A DNA stretch of 46,456 nt from Thermoproteota archaeon (GTDB taxonomy: Archaea > Thermoproteota > Methanomethylicia > Methanomethylicales > Methanomethylicaceae), in contig JASFYL010000004.1 in the NCBI GenBank assembly GCA_030055575.1, positions 1-46,456 on the forward strand, in the 5' to 3' direction. Position 1 is the stretch's first letter, and each line of letters starts with the position of its first letter. The notes under the pieces are model-generated. The model was not told the origin of the DNA. It made no database searches and was given only the letters and a program-made list of their open reading frames with translations. A program made the position numbers and the translations under genes. Shown here piece by piece: positions 18,873 to 28,585 of this stretch.

Positions 18873-19820
18873 TCACCTCCGGTCTTGAGAGGTCACGGTC
18901 AACGTCACCCACAGTATCATCATTAATGAGAAAAAGAGGAATGCGAGAAGCGTTGATCCAACCGCGATCAGTGCCAAATTGATTGGGACATAGCCGTTTT
19001 GTGAGTAGCTTTGGACGCACCAGATGCCGAATGTGAATCCGATTAGCATAAAGATGGCTGCGGGTATCCCGTAAATCTTAGTCGGGTGCCTTATCGAAAG
19101 CAGCTTCAAAGTGTTCAGAACCACCGACATGCCCTGTGTCAGAGATCTTATATTGGATTGCTTCTCAGGATAGGTTATACGGACAGGGACCTCAGAAATC
19201 CTCAAACCTTTTCGACTTGAATCCAACAGGATTTCAGTACTCGCACTCATCCCGTGCTCGGACACCATAATGCAATCAAGTGCCTTTCTCCCGTACGCCC
19301 TGAAACCAGACTGCGTATCCGTAATTTTTTTGTCAGAGGAGATGTTCACAACGGCGTTGATGAGTTTTATCCCGTACTTCTTAGGGTACGGGACATGACC
19401 GTTCCCGAGGAACCTCGAACCTATGACAAGGTCGGCCTCGTTTTTGATTATCGGAGAGACAAGGTCGGGTATATAGCGAGGCTCGTGCTGGGCGTCGGCG
19501 TCGAGGGTCACCAGCACATCTGCCCCGATTTCGACGGCGACCCTAAATAACGACGATATGGCTGCACCGTACCCCATGTTAGTTGGGTTGCTTATCACAA
19601 CAGCTCCCAGGGCCTCCGCGATCTCTGCCGTCATGTCGGTTGACCCGTCATCGCATACGAAAATAGCGTCCACGAAGGGTTTCACTTTCAGTATTACTGA
19701 GGCGATAGTCTTCTCCTCGTTGTGGGCAGGGATACCTGCCACCAAGAATTTGCCTCCTGTTGAGTGTTTGTCAACCAAGGATGCTGACCCGCTTGATCCG
19801 GTCATCCGATTTTTCTCCAC
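18873..19820 (-). CDS. GT2 glycosyltransferase, dolichyl-phosphate-mannose-synthase-like, with two C-terminal TM helices
   Basis: 'VAGIPAHNEEKTIASVILKVKPFVDAIFVCDDGSTDMTAEIAEALGA', 'LVTLDADAQHEPRYIPDLV', 'GSRFLG', 'TDTQSGFRAYGRKAL'. Confidence 0.92.
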   Translation of the reverse strand: MEKNRMTGSSGSASLVDKHSTGGKFLVAGIPAHNEEKTIASVILKVKPFVDAIFVCDDGSTDMTAEIAEALGAVVISNPTNMGYGAAISSLFRVAVEIGADVLVTLDADAQHEPRYIPDLVSPIIKNEADLVIGSRFLGNGHVPYPKKYGIKLINAVVNISSDKKITDTQSGFRAYGRKALDCIMVSEHGMSASTEILLDSSRKGLRISEVPVRITYPEKQSNIRSLTQGMSVVLNTLKLLSIRHPTKIYGIPAAIFMLIGFTFGIWCVQSYSQNGYVPINLALIAVGSTLLAFLFFSLMMILWVTLTVTSQDRR

Positions 19821-19869
19821 GAATTATTCTTAATCTCCTCGGTCAGATAAATTATATTAAGCAAACCTG

Positions 19870-19889
19870 GCTACCAAAAATTCGGTAGC
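19870..19889. repeat. Small perfect inverted repeat upstream of the GT operon promoter
   Basis: gctacc-aaaaattc-ggtagc, between the vWA stop and a minus-strand TATA-like 'taatataa'. Confidence 0.4.
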
Positions 19890-19948
19890 TCATGATATTA
19901 CAATCCAAATGCTTTGAAAAATGAATGGCGATGTTTTGAAAAGTGAAA

Positions 19949-20932
19949 TTAATTGCGGCTTCCTTCCAAAACGGCATTCATTTCATAGATGAATGAATTC
20001 AGCACATTGCGTGCGTACTGCCGCACTGCTATACCTCTGGCTATCTCCCCCAGCTTCTCCTCAGGCTCGGCTGCCCGCTTCAGGTATTCCTTCTTTCCAA
20101 TTTCACGGCTCAGGAACATTTGCCTGATCCCAGTCAGCCTGAGGAGGGGCCCCTGCCTCTCTAGGGTCAACGCCGCGATCTCATTCTTAAGATCCTCCTG
20201 CCTCTTTGCGAGGGTTGTTTTTAGAGCCTTCAGCTCCGCGCTCAAGGGAAAACCAAAAGAACTAGCTTCCGATCCAGTCCTCGAATTAGCAGACGGGTTC
20301 CGATTCGTGACCCCCGATGCCTCGGCGAGTATCCTCATAGTCTCCGCGTCGAGCTGCGGGGTGGGAGGATAAAAGAGAACTTTGTGCAGCTCCGCTGCTC
20401 TCCTAACGCGCCTCAGTGTCCCGCCAGTCCGACGCGCGAGAGGCTCGAGCACCCCTAACTTCTCGCTCACCCCCATGTAAACAACGTTAATCTTTGCCTG
20501 CTGGAGGATCGCTTCGTAAATGCCTAGTCGAGGGTCCTCCCCCAAGCTATAGTCGGCGTCTGTGATTAGCACGATCTCCCTCTCGCCCTCCTCATGCGAG
20601 GTCTGGGAAAGAGCCTCGAAGAGCGCAAGCCCGATCGGGGTGCCACCCTCCGCACTGATTGTGGAGATCTCTCTGATTAGGTGAGGGCAGCTCGGTGCAA
20701 TGCTGTGCGCGTTTTGGAACGGGATGACTGTTTCGAGCGCCGGCTTTCCCTTCCTGTTCTTGAAGGTGATGAGCGCGACCCGGTCGTCGGCGCAAAAGCG
20801 ATCCTTGGAGCCGAGGAGTTTTGTGAGCTCAGCCTTCGCCTGCTCGATCTTGGGAACAGAGAAGTCGATTACGCCTTCTGTATTTGACATACTGCCGGAG
20901 GAGTCGAGGAGGTAAACTCTGCTCACTCCCAT
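19949..20932 (-). CDS. von Willebrand factor A (vWA) domain protein with C-terminal helical domain
   Basis: MIDAS 'YLLDSSGSMS', 'AEGGTPIGLALFEAL', 'IVLITDADYSLGEDPR'. Confidence 0.85.
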   Translation of the reverse strand: MGVSRVYLLDSSGSMSNTEGVIDFSVPKIEQAKAELTKLLGSKDRFCADDRVALITFKNRKGKPALETVIPFQNAHSIAPSCPHLIREISTISAEGGTPIGLALFEALSQTSHEEGEREIVLITDADYSLGEDPRLGIYEAILQQAKINVVYMGVSEKLGVLEPLARRTGGTLRRVRRAAELHKVLFYPPTPQLDAETMRILAEASGVTNRNPSANSRTGSEASSFGFPLSAELKALKTTLAKRQEDLKNEIAALTLERQGPLLRLTGIRQMFLSREIGKKEYLKRAAEPEEKLGEIARGIAVRQYARNVLNSFIYEMNAVLEGSRN

Positions 20933-20980
20933 TTATGCTCACCGCTCATTGCGCACAACTACCAACACCCGGAAGACCAT

Positions 20981-21904
20981 TCAGGAATGACCTTGCAAGG
21001 ATCCTGATCGAGACCTTTTTTCTCCTGACGGCTCGATCTCTATGACCATCTCGGAGATATCGCCGTACTCACTAATGATTCTTTCCTTAACTTCCGATGA
21101 AATCCTGTGCGCCTCGGCGACAGAGAGAGAGCCGTCTAGCTCGACGACCGCCTGCCCCGCGACCGATCTCCCCAAGCTCCTCAGCCTCACTCCCCTTACC
21201 CCTACCACGCCCTCCGTCCGGAGTGCGATCGAGGCGATCCTCTCTAACCTCTCAGGGCACAGGCACCCATCCAAGAGCACTACCGAGGACTCCTTGATTG
21301 AGACGTAACCCACGGTGATTATCATAAAAGATATCGCCATTCCGGCGACTGCGTCGAAGTAAGAAAAGCCGAGGGACGACAGCCATACCCCCGCTACCAC
21401 CACAAAGGAGGCACCGCCATCCTTAATCGAGTTGTAGGCGTCGATCTTCATGGCCAGAGAGGATGACCTCCTGGCGAGTCCCAGTTTGTAGACCGCCAAT
21501 CCTGCGGAAGAGATGCCTGCAGACGCCGCCACTGCGATGGCTAGCATCGAGTCCTGGATCTGGACGGGCTCCAGCAGGGCGATGTAGGACTCGTAAAGCA
21601 TCAGCCCGCCGAGCGACATCATGGCGACCGCGGCTAAAAGCCCGAAGAGCGTCTCAGCCCTTTTGTAGCCGTGGCTGAAGATCCTGTCGGGCCTCCTCCT
21701 CGAGATCGATATGCCGACCAAAACGAGGACTGATACCACGCTATCGGCTAAGGAGTGCGCCCCGTCGGCTATGAGCGCGATGCTGCCCAGGGAGAGACCG
21801 AAGAGAATCTCCACGGCGCCAATTGCGAGCAGGAAGGCTACTGAGATCCTCAGTGCCAGGATTTCTGTCTTTATGTGGTGGTAGCTCCGCCCCCTACTGG
21901 ACAA
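20981..21904 (-). CDS. Cation diffusion facilitator (CDF) family transporter
   Basis: 'LIADGAHSLADSVVSVLVLVGISISRRRPDRIFSHGYKRAETLFGL', second 'KIDAYNSIKDGGASFVVVAG', C-terminal cytoplasmic domain. Confidence 0.93.
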   Translation of the reverse strand: MSSRGRSYHHIKTEILALRISVAFLLAIGAVEILFGLSLGSIALIADGAHSLADSVVSVLVLVGISISRRRPDRIFSHGYKRAETLFGLLAAVAMMSLGGLMLYESYIALLEPVQIQDSMLAIAVAASAGISSAGLAVYKLGLARRSSSLAMKIDAYNSIKDGGASFVVVAGVWLSSLGFSYFDAVAGMAISFMIITVGYVSIKESSVVLLDGCLCPERLERIASIALRTEGVVGVRGVRLRSLGRSVAGQAVVELDGSLSVAEAHRISSEVKERIISEYGDISEMVIEIEPSGEKRSRSGSLQGHS

Positions 21905-22003
21905 TAGACGACACAGCCTTGTGGAGTTTTGATGCAGAGATAACTTTTTACGGTATGCAAAGCACTAGAAAAAGATATTTCTTTCCGGTCAAACTACTCA
22001 ATC

Positions 22004-24571
22004 ATGGGATTTTTAGAAAACCCGCACTCAATTCCATTAGAAGAGCTTGAACGCATGCTGGGCACCTCCCCTGAAGGTCTCCCTCCCGAGGAGGCTGAAA
22101 GGAGGCTCGCGGTCTACGGGAGGAACGTCCTCGAGGAGGAGAGGAGGTCCCGGCTGAAGCTCTTTCTAAGGCAGTTCAAGAGTGTGCTGATATACGTGCT
22201 CATCCTCGCTTCTGCGATCGCCCTGCTGTTGGACAAGGTGGAGGACTTCTTTGTCATTGTCGGGATCGTGCTCCTCAATGGGAGCATAGGGTTCTGGCAG
22301 GAAATGAAGGCCGAAGCCTCCATCCAGTCGCTGAAGAAGATGGCCGAGAGCAGGGTCTCGGTGGTCAGGGGCGGAAGAACAATCACGATACCCTCCTCGG
22401 AGCTCGTTCCGGGCGATGTCGTCTCGGTGTCTGAGGGGGACGTGGTCGCTGCGGACATCAGGCTCTTCGAGAGCAACGGGCTCATGGTGGACGAGTCGAC
22501 GATTACCGGGGAGTCGGTGCCATCCTCGAAGGACGAGTCGCGCGTCCTTCCCCCCCAGACGCCCCCGTACGAGATGTCCAACATGCTCTTCTCCGGTACG
22601 ACGGTCGTAAGGGGGTCCGGGAGAGGCTACGTCTGCAAGACTGGCAGCGGCACGTACCTCGCGTCGATCGCCGAGAGGGCGAAGGAGGAGTCCCCGGACA
22701 GCCCGCTCACCCGAGCGGTGAAGGAGTTCTTCAAGAGGTACGTGGTCCTTCTGGTGGCGGTCTTCGCCTCCGTGGGAGTTGCAGGGGTACTCCAAGGAAG
22801 GGAGATAGGCAACCTCTCGTACCTGCTCGTGGCGCAGATGGTCTCTGCGGTCCCAGAGGGCCTCCCGCTCGTCATTACGATAGTGATGGTGGTGGGGGCG
22901 GTCGCGCTCAGCAGGAAGAAGACGCTGACGAGGCACCTGCCCGCGGTGGAGACCCTGGGGAGCGCTACCGTGATAGCCTCGGACAAGACTGGCACGATCA
23001 CAGAGGGGAGGCTGGAGGTCAAGGAGGTCTACTCAGTAGACCCGGAGATGGCAAGGCTCGGGGCGGCGCTCTGCAACGACTCGGACGGCAAGGCAGGGGA
23101 CCCGCTGGACCTGGCGCTCAGCAGGTGGGTCGGTGAAGAATACAACCAGCTCAGGGAGGAGAACAGGAGGGTCTGGTCATTCCCGTTCGACACGAAGAGG
23201 AGGTTCATGGCGACAGCCAACGATGTGTCCGGCAGGAGGGTCTTGTTCGTCAAGGGCGCGTTCGAGGAGCTCAGGAAGCTCTCCGAGGGTACCGATGGAG
23301 ATTTGGAAAACCTCGAGAGGCAGCAGGACGGGATGGCCTCCCGCGGGCTCAGGACGATCGCGATCGCGACAGGGGACTTTTCGGAGGGCCGGGATCCGGA
23401 CGGCTGGAGGTTGAGGATCGTGGCCCTGGTCGGCTTCCTAGATCCGCCAAAGGAGGGTGTTAGAGAGGCAGTCATCACAGCGAAGAGGGCAGGGGTCAAG
23501 GTCCTCATGATAACTGGAGATCACCCGCTGACGGCTAAAGCGATCGCAGGCTCTGTCGGGATATTCAACGAGGGCGAGAGGATCCTCACGGGGATAGAGG
23601 TCGACGGGATGGACGACGAATCCCTCTACAGGGCGCTCCAGGAGTCTTCCGTGGTAGCCAGAGCGCTGCCCGAGAACAAGTACAGGATAGTGAAGGTCCT
23701 GCAGGAGAGGGGGGAGATCGTAGCGGTCACCGGGGACGGGGTGAACGACGTGCCGGCGCTTAAGGCGGCGGACCTCGGGATAGCGATGGGCTCTGGCAGC
23801 GAAGCCGCGAAGAGCGTTGCGAAGATGGTCATTCTCGACAGCAACCTCAGCATCATCGTGGACGCAATAAAGAGGGGGAGGGTCATCGCGGACAACATCA
23901 GGAAGGTGATCTACTACCTCCTTTCCACCAACATGATGCAGATCGTCCTGCTCGCGCTCTCTGTCTTTGCCGGGTACCCGATCCCCCTCCTCCCGATCCA
24001 GATCCTTTGGATAAACATCGTGACCGACGGGGTGCAGGACAAGTTCTTCCCGTTCGCGGATGAGGAGGGAGACGTGATGGCAAGGTGCCCGAGGAAGCCC
24101 AAGGAGCAGTTCTTCGACGGGGTGCAGGTCTTCAGGATCGGCTTCTTCGGGGCGATTACTGGGGCTGCAGCCCTGCTGCTCTTCAGTCACCTGCTGGGAG
24201 CTTACGGGTACGAGCTCGCGGTGTCGATAACGTTCACCACGGTAGCTGCTGCGCAGTGGTTCAACGGGATACAGGCTCAGAAGGAGAGGGAGCCTTTCTT
24301 CAGGGGGGTCAAGAGGAGCTTCCGGGTGAACCCGTACGCGTATCTCGGAGTCCTGTTGGGTATGACGCTCCAGCTCGCGGCGGTCTACCTCGTCCCTGGC
24401 GTCTTCGGCGCCATCCCCCTAGGCATGGAGCACTGGCAGTACGTCGCTGCGTTCTCTGCTTTCTCCTTCTTCGTGGTCGAGGTCAGGAAGCTATTAGAGG
24501 GGAAGATCTTCAGGGAGCGAAGCTGCCAACCCAAAATATTTTTACCAGTTCAGACAACAAAGGAGCTATGA
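22004..24571 (+). CDS. P2-type cation-transporting ATPase
   Basis: 'DKTGTITEG', 'TGES', 'PEGLPLVITIVM', 'MITGDHPLTAKAIA', 'VAVTGDGVNDVPALKAADLGIAMG'. Confidence 0.96.
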   Translation: MGFLENPHSIPLEELERMLGTSPEGLPPEEAERRLAVYGRNVLEEERRSRLKLFLRQFKSVLIYVLILASAIALLLDKVEDFFVIVGIVLLNGSIGFWQEMKAEASIQSLKKMAESRVSVVRGGRTITIPSSELVPGDVVSVSEGDVVAADIRLFESNGLMVDESTITGESVPSSKDESRVLPPQTPPYEMSNMLFSGTTVVRGSGRGYVCKTGSGTYLASIAERAKEESPDSPLTRAVKEFFKRYVVLLVAVFASVGVAGVLQGREIGNLSYLLVAQMVSAVPEGLPLVITIVMVVGAVALSRKKTLTRHLPAVETLGSATVIASDKTGTITEGRLEVKEVYSVDPEMARLGAALCNDSDGKAGDPLDLALSRWVGEEYNQLREENRRVWSFPFDTKRRFMATANDVSGRRVLFVKGAFEELRKLSEGTDGDLENLERQQDGMASRGLRTIAIATGDFSEGRDPDGWRLRIVALVGFLDPPKEGVREAVITAKRAGVKVLMITGDHPLTAKAIAGSVGIFNEGERILTGIEVDGMDDESLYRALQESSVVARALPENKYRIVKVLQERGEIVAVTGDGVNDVPALKAADLGIAMGSGSEAAKSVAKMVILDSNLSIIVDAIKRGRVIADNIRKVIYYLLSTNMMQIVLLALSVFAGYPIPLLPIQILWINIVTDGVQDKFFPFADEEGDVMARCPRKPKEQFFDGVQVFRIGFFGAITGAAALLLFSHLLGAYGYELAVSITFTTVAAAQWFNGIQAQKEREPFFRGVKRSFRVNPYAYLGVLLGMTLQLAAVYLVPGVFGAIPLGMEHWQYVAAFSAFSFFVVEVRKLLEGKIFRERSCQPKIFLPVQTTKEL

Positions 24572-25512
24572 AGTTCCTAGTAACCGGCGGCGCGGGTTTC
24601 ATAGGGTCCAACATAGTCTGGAGGCTCGTCTCGGAGGGGCATGAAGTCTCGGTCCTCGACGACATGAGCCTTGGGAGGAGCGAAAACCTCCCAAAGGGGG
24701 TCAGGATCGTCCAGGGAGATGTCAGGGACAGGATCCTCTTCGAGGATGCGTCCAAAGGCGTCGACGTGGTCTTCTACGAGGCCGCTAGGAGTTCGTCCCC
24801 GATGTTCAGCCCGGACCCTAGAAACGGGGTGGAGGTGAACGTCATGGGCTTCCTCAACGCCCTCGAGGCTGCGAGGAAGTTCGGCTTCGCGATCGTTTAC
24901 GCCTCAACGTCCTCGCTGTACAGCAGGTGCGAGCCCCCACACAGCGAGGGGATGGCTGTGGTCCCAGGGTCTTTCTACGAGTACTCGTTCCTCGCCCGGG
25001 AGGGGGCAGCCAGGCTATACCATGAGCTGTACGGAGTCAGGGCGGTCGGGCTGAGGTACTTCAGCGTCTACGGCCCCAGGGAGGAGGCTAAGGGCAAGTA
25101 CGCGAACAACATCTCTCAGTTCGCGTGGGAGATGATGGAAGGGCGGCGCCCAGTGATATACGGCGACGGAACTCAGACTAGGGACTTTATTTTCGTCGAG
25201 GATGTCGTGGAAGCGAACCTGCTCGCGATGGAAGCCGCGAACCATGAGGGGGGCGAGGTCTTCAATGTCGGCACCGGGGTCGAGACGACGTTCAACAGGA
25301 TAGTCGAGCTACTCTCTGACGAGCTTGGCTCGGAAGCGAGACCGTTGTACGTAGAAAACCCGATCAAGAACTATGTCAGGCGCACGCTGGCTGACACTAC
25401 AAAATCGGAGAGGCTGCTGGGATTCAAGGCGAGGACCCCGCTGAGGGAGGGGATCAGGAGGACCATAGAATACTACAAGTTGACAAGAGGCGCCTCGCTT
25501 CGTCGCTCGTGA
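24568..25512 (+). CDS. NAD-dependent epimerase/dehydratase (UDP-glucose 4-epimerase-like)
   Basis: 'MKFLVTGGAGFIGSNIVWRLVSEGHEVSVLDDMSLGRSENL', 'RDFIFVEDVVEANLLAME', 'FNVGTGVETT'; ATG at 24568, YxxxK-type region atypical ('YEYSFLAREGAARLYH'). Confidence 0.9.
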   Translation: MKFLVTGGAGFIGSNIVWRLVSEGHEVSVLDDMSLGRSENLPKGVRIVQGDVRDRILFEDASKGVDVVFYEAARSSSPMFSPDPRNGVEVNVMGFLNALEAARKFGFAIVYASTSSLYSRCEPPHSEGMAVVPGSFYEYSFLAREGAARLYHELYGVRAVGLRYFSVYGPREEAKGKYANNISQFAWEMMEGRRPVIYGDGTQTRDFIFVEDVVEANLLAMEAANHEGGEVFNVGTGVETTFNRIVELLSDELGSEARPLYVENPIKNYVRRTLADTTKSERLLGFKARTPLREGIRRTIEYYKLTRGASLRRS

Positions 25513-25607
25513 TGGCTCAATTGGGGACCTGAAAGGCAGCCTTTGTTCTTATTCTCATTAAGCTTGGGCTGAACATTTAGAAGCTGGGAACTGACCGAGG
25601 ACGTCCC

Positions 25608-26672
25608 TCATCTTTCGATTGAATCCACGATCCTCTTGGCTGAATTTCCGTCTCCGAATGGGTTCTGCCAGCCCACATTGGCCCTTAGCATCTCCCGGGC
25701 GCAGTCCAGGATCCTTTGTGGGTCGGTTCCCGAGAGCACATTCGCGCCGACCTCGACCGTTTCGGGGCGCTCGGTGTTGTCCCTCAGGGTGACGCACGGG
25801 ACTCCCAGGATGCAAGCCTCCTCCTGGACGCCGCCCGAGTCGGTGAGGATGAGATCCGCACCCCGCTCTAGCATCAGGAACGTCAGGTAATCCACCGGAT
25901 CCACCATCCTTACCGAGGCACCCACGTGCAGCCCATATGCGGAGATCCTCTTCCTTGCCCTCGGGTGCACCGGATACACTACTTCCCTCCCCAGCTCCTT
26001 GGAGACGAGCTCCAGTCCCCCGAGGATCCTCCTCAGCCTCTCCGGGGAGTCTACATTCTCCTGCCTGTGGACGGTCGCGAGGAAGTAGCGGTCTAGGCAG
26101 AGCTCCGAGCGGATGTCCCTGCCCTCGGTGAGCGAGAGGTTCTGGTTGACGGCATCCACGATGGTGTTTCCGGTCACGCGGATCTTCTCCTGGTCCAAAC
26201 CCTCCCGGAGGAGGTTCTGCATCGATACCTCGGTCGGCGCGAATAGGATGTCCGAGACGTGGTCTGCGACGATCCGGTTGATCTCCTCTGGCATCGACAT
26301 GTCACCGCTCCTGAGGCCTGCCTCGACATGACCGACTTTGATGCGCATCTTTGACGCCGCGAGTGTGCCCGCGAGGACTGTGTTCGTGTCCCCCTCGACC
26401 AGCACGTAATCCGGCTTCTCCTCAGCTAGCACCCGCTCTATCCCCATCAGCATCCTCCCAGTCTCCTCGCCGTGGGTACCGGAACCGACGTTCAGATTGT
26501 GCCTGGGCGGGCGGAGGCGGAGGACCTCGAAGAAGACCCGGTCCATGTTGTGGGAGTAGTGCTGCCCAGTGTGGAGGACGAAGTGATCTATCCCCCGCGC
26601 CTCCAGTTCCCGTACCACAGGCGACATCTTGATTATCTCAGGCCTCGTCCCGAGGACGACCGCGACCTTCAA
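25608..26672 (-). CDS. wecB: UDP-N-acetylglucosamine 2-epimerase (non-hydrolysing type)
   Basis: 'VVLGTRPEIIKMSPVVRELEARGIDHFVLHTGQHYSHNMD', 'VLVEGDTNTVLAGTLAA', 'GHVEAGLRSGDMSMPEEINRIVADHVSD', 'TDSGGVQEEACILGVPCVTLRDNTERPETV'. Confidence 0.97.
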   Translation of the reverse strand: MKVAVVLGTRPEIIKMSPVVRELEARGIDHFVLHTGQHYSHNMDRVFFEVLRLRPPRHNLNVGSGTHGEETGRMLMGIERVLAEEKPDYVLVEGDTNTVLAGTLAASKMRIKVGHVEAGLRSGDMSMPEEINRIVADHVSDILFAPTEVSMQNLLREGLDQEKIRVTGNTIVDAVNQNLSLTEGRDIRSELCLDRYFLATVHRQENVDSPERLRRILGGLELVSKELGREVVYPVHPRARKRISAYGLHVGASVRMVDPVDYLTFLMLERGADLILTDSGGVQEEACILGVPCVTLRDNTERPETVEVGANVLSGTDPQRILDCAREMLRANVGWQNPFGDGNSAKRIVDSIER

Positions 26673-26795
26673 CCAAATGCACCGAGATCAGGTGGCTCAA
26701 AACACGCTTTTATCGGCTGCGATCCCAGCTGCCAGTTTGCAGTATTCCCAGTACGAAGGAGTGCGCAGGGGGGAAGGGCAGGGATTGATCGGGCG

Positions 26796-28103
26796 CTACC
26801 TGTTCCTGCCCACCGGGAACTTGACCGCTTCGGGGACCTTGTTTAGCTCCCTCAGGATTATCTCGGTGAGATCGCTCATCGACCTGACGAGCTTAGATGG
26901 GGGGCAAGGGTAAAGGACAGTCGCGTTAATCCAGCTGGCCTCCGGGGTGAAGATCACCCGCGGGCCAGCCTCGATCACGCTCCTGAAAGCGACTGGGCAG
27001 TTGCCCGACTCGCACGCGTGGAGCATCCCATCTATGTCTGGGCGGATGTAATCGGTGACGCACTTGACCAGGATCTCTCTGACCACATTGAGGTCGCTCT
27101 CGTACGCAAGGTTGAAGGTCACGGTTCCGACCCTCACGGGCGAGAGGCGGCTCCCGTAGGTAGCTACTATCTCCGAGAGGACGGTCGAGTTAGGCACTGT
27201 GAGGATCCTCCCGGTGACGGACCAGAAGGAGGACTCGTCTCCAACCTCCACTAGGGTAGTCATCAGGTACCCAATGTCCACGACTATGCCACGCACATCA
27301 CCAATCTTCACGCTGTCGCCGATGGTGTAAGCCCTCCTCACGTTTATGTAGACCCATCCGATGAAGTTCGAGATGAGCGGGCTGAGCGAGTAGGATAGGA
27401 TCAGACCGATCACCCCGAAGGAGAAGACGAATATCAGGAGCTCCCTGAAGACGAATGAGATTACCGCGGCGAGCGCGAGGGCGAGGAGTGTAACCTTAGT
27501 CACCCTCCCCACGGAGACCCTCGAGTGGAGATCGTCTATCTTAGAGATCAATAGGACATAGAGAACCTCCGATAATATCAGGGCAACTAGGAATATGACT
27601 GCAGAGAGGATGGACTCGACGACGTATTGCCCGTAAGGGAGCTTTTCGATGTCTTTGAGGAACATCGCGTAGAAGACGAGCAACACGCCCGCTAAGGACA
27701 GGTACACCACCAGCTTGCTCTTGGAAGGCCTACCCTTTGCGACGAGCATCCTCGCCCGCTTCATCCTCATGACAACTGCAATGAAACGGGCGAGCCTTAT
27801 GAACCTCAGCGAACGGAGTGCTGCCCCTATCAGGGGGAGGGACTCGAAGTAGGCGAAAAGATAAGCCGGCACCATTGCCAACAGGTCTATCCAGTGCTGC
27901 TTTACATAGCCGCGCGTTTCTTTTGACGACCTGGCATCCGCCACGAAGTCCGCGGCGAAGACCGAGCATATGGCCAGGTCCAGCGCATATACGACATCGA
28001 TCCAGAATTCCTCTAAGGGGACCATGAAGTCGACCACGAGAAGTGCTATCGAGAGTATCGCGAGCGCAGCCATCAGCAGCTCACGTGCAAACCCGGTGTT
28101 CAC
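26796..28103 (-). CDS. MscS-family channel with N-terminal voltage-sensor-like four-helix domain
   Basis: MscS part: 'FGVIGLILSYSLSPLISNFIGWVYINVRRAYTIGDSVKIGDVRGIVVDIGYLMTTLVEV...LTVPNSTVLSE'. N-terminus: 'YALDLAICSVFAADFVADARSS...YVKQHWIDLLAMVPAY...LRSLRFIRLARFIAVVMRMKR' resembles S2-S3-S4 of ion_trans domains. Confidence 0.85.
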   Translation of the reverse strand: MNTGFARELLMAALAILSIALLVVDFMVPLEEFWIDVVYALDLAICSVFAADFVADARSSKETRGYVKQHWIDLLAMVPAYLFAYFESLPLIGAALRSLRFIRLARFIAVVMRMKRARMLVAKGRPSKSKLVVYLSLAGVLLVFYAMFLKDIEKLPYGQYVVESILSAVIFLVALILSEVLYVLLISKIDDLHSRVSVGRVTKVTLLALALAAVISFVFRELLIFVFSFGVIGLILSYSLSPLISNFIGWVYINVRRAYTIGDSVKIGDVRGIVVDIGYLMTTLVEVGDESSFWSVTGRILTVPNSTVLSEIVATYGSRLSPVRVGTVTFNLAYESDLNVVREILVKCVTDYIRPDIDGMLHACESGNCPVAFRSVIEAGPRVIFTPEASWINATVLYPCPPSKLVRSMSDLTEIILRELNKVPEAVKFPVGRNR

Positions 28104-28585
28104 CTACGATTCCGCTCCACTAGAGGGAAAGCGGATTTCCGGAGGTTTTTATTCTTTACCCCAAACATGGCGAGTGAACGCACGGAATGACACGATCCAA
28201 CAGCAGAGTGATCTTTTGGATGCGATTTGTTTGAAAGGGAATTGGTTTGGGATGCCGAATTTTTGGGAAGTAAAGCGAAAGTTTAGAAGATCAGATATCA
28301 ATTTCTCTTTCCTGAAAGGGGATTTAACAACAGCCGAGATCGGTCTCCAAGCCCTCATCTTTACTAGTGAACCCCTATATACGCCACAGTAACCTCGACT
28401 GCATTACTGAAGTAGCCCCTTGTAGACTCCTTTGTCAAGGTTCAGGCGTGGTCGATGAATGACCAGCCGGTCCGGGGCAGAGGGAGCCAGAAGAGCACTG
28501 TCACTAAACCAGTTTTCCAATCTGCAGCCTCTAATTTTCTTAGATCCGACAGGGTTAAGAAGAGAGCACTCTCAACTCATCAGCG

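Noticed and set aside
23438-24190. 250-aa minus-strand ORF
   Set aside because: Antisense to the P-type ATPase core motifs; no domain signature.
24085-24567. N-terminal 161-codon extension of the epimerase ORF
   Set aside because: Overlaps the P-type ATPase 3' end; the Rossmann start MKFLVTGGAGFIG at ATG 24568 is the real N-terminus.
28104-28585. Small ORFs in the gap (27970-28392 plus, 28149-28358 minus, 28455-28754 plus)
   Set aside because: No recognisable motifs; partly overlapping real genes or in an AT-richer intergenic region.
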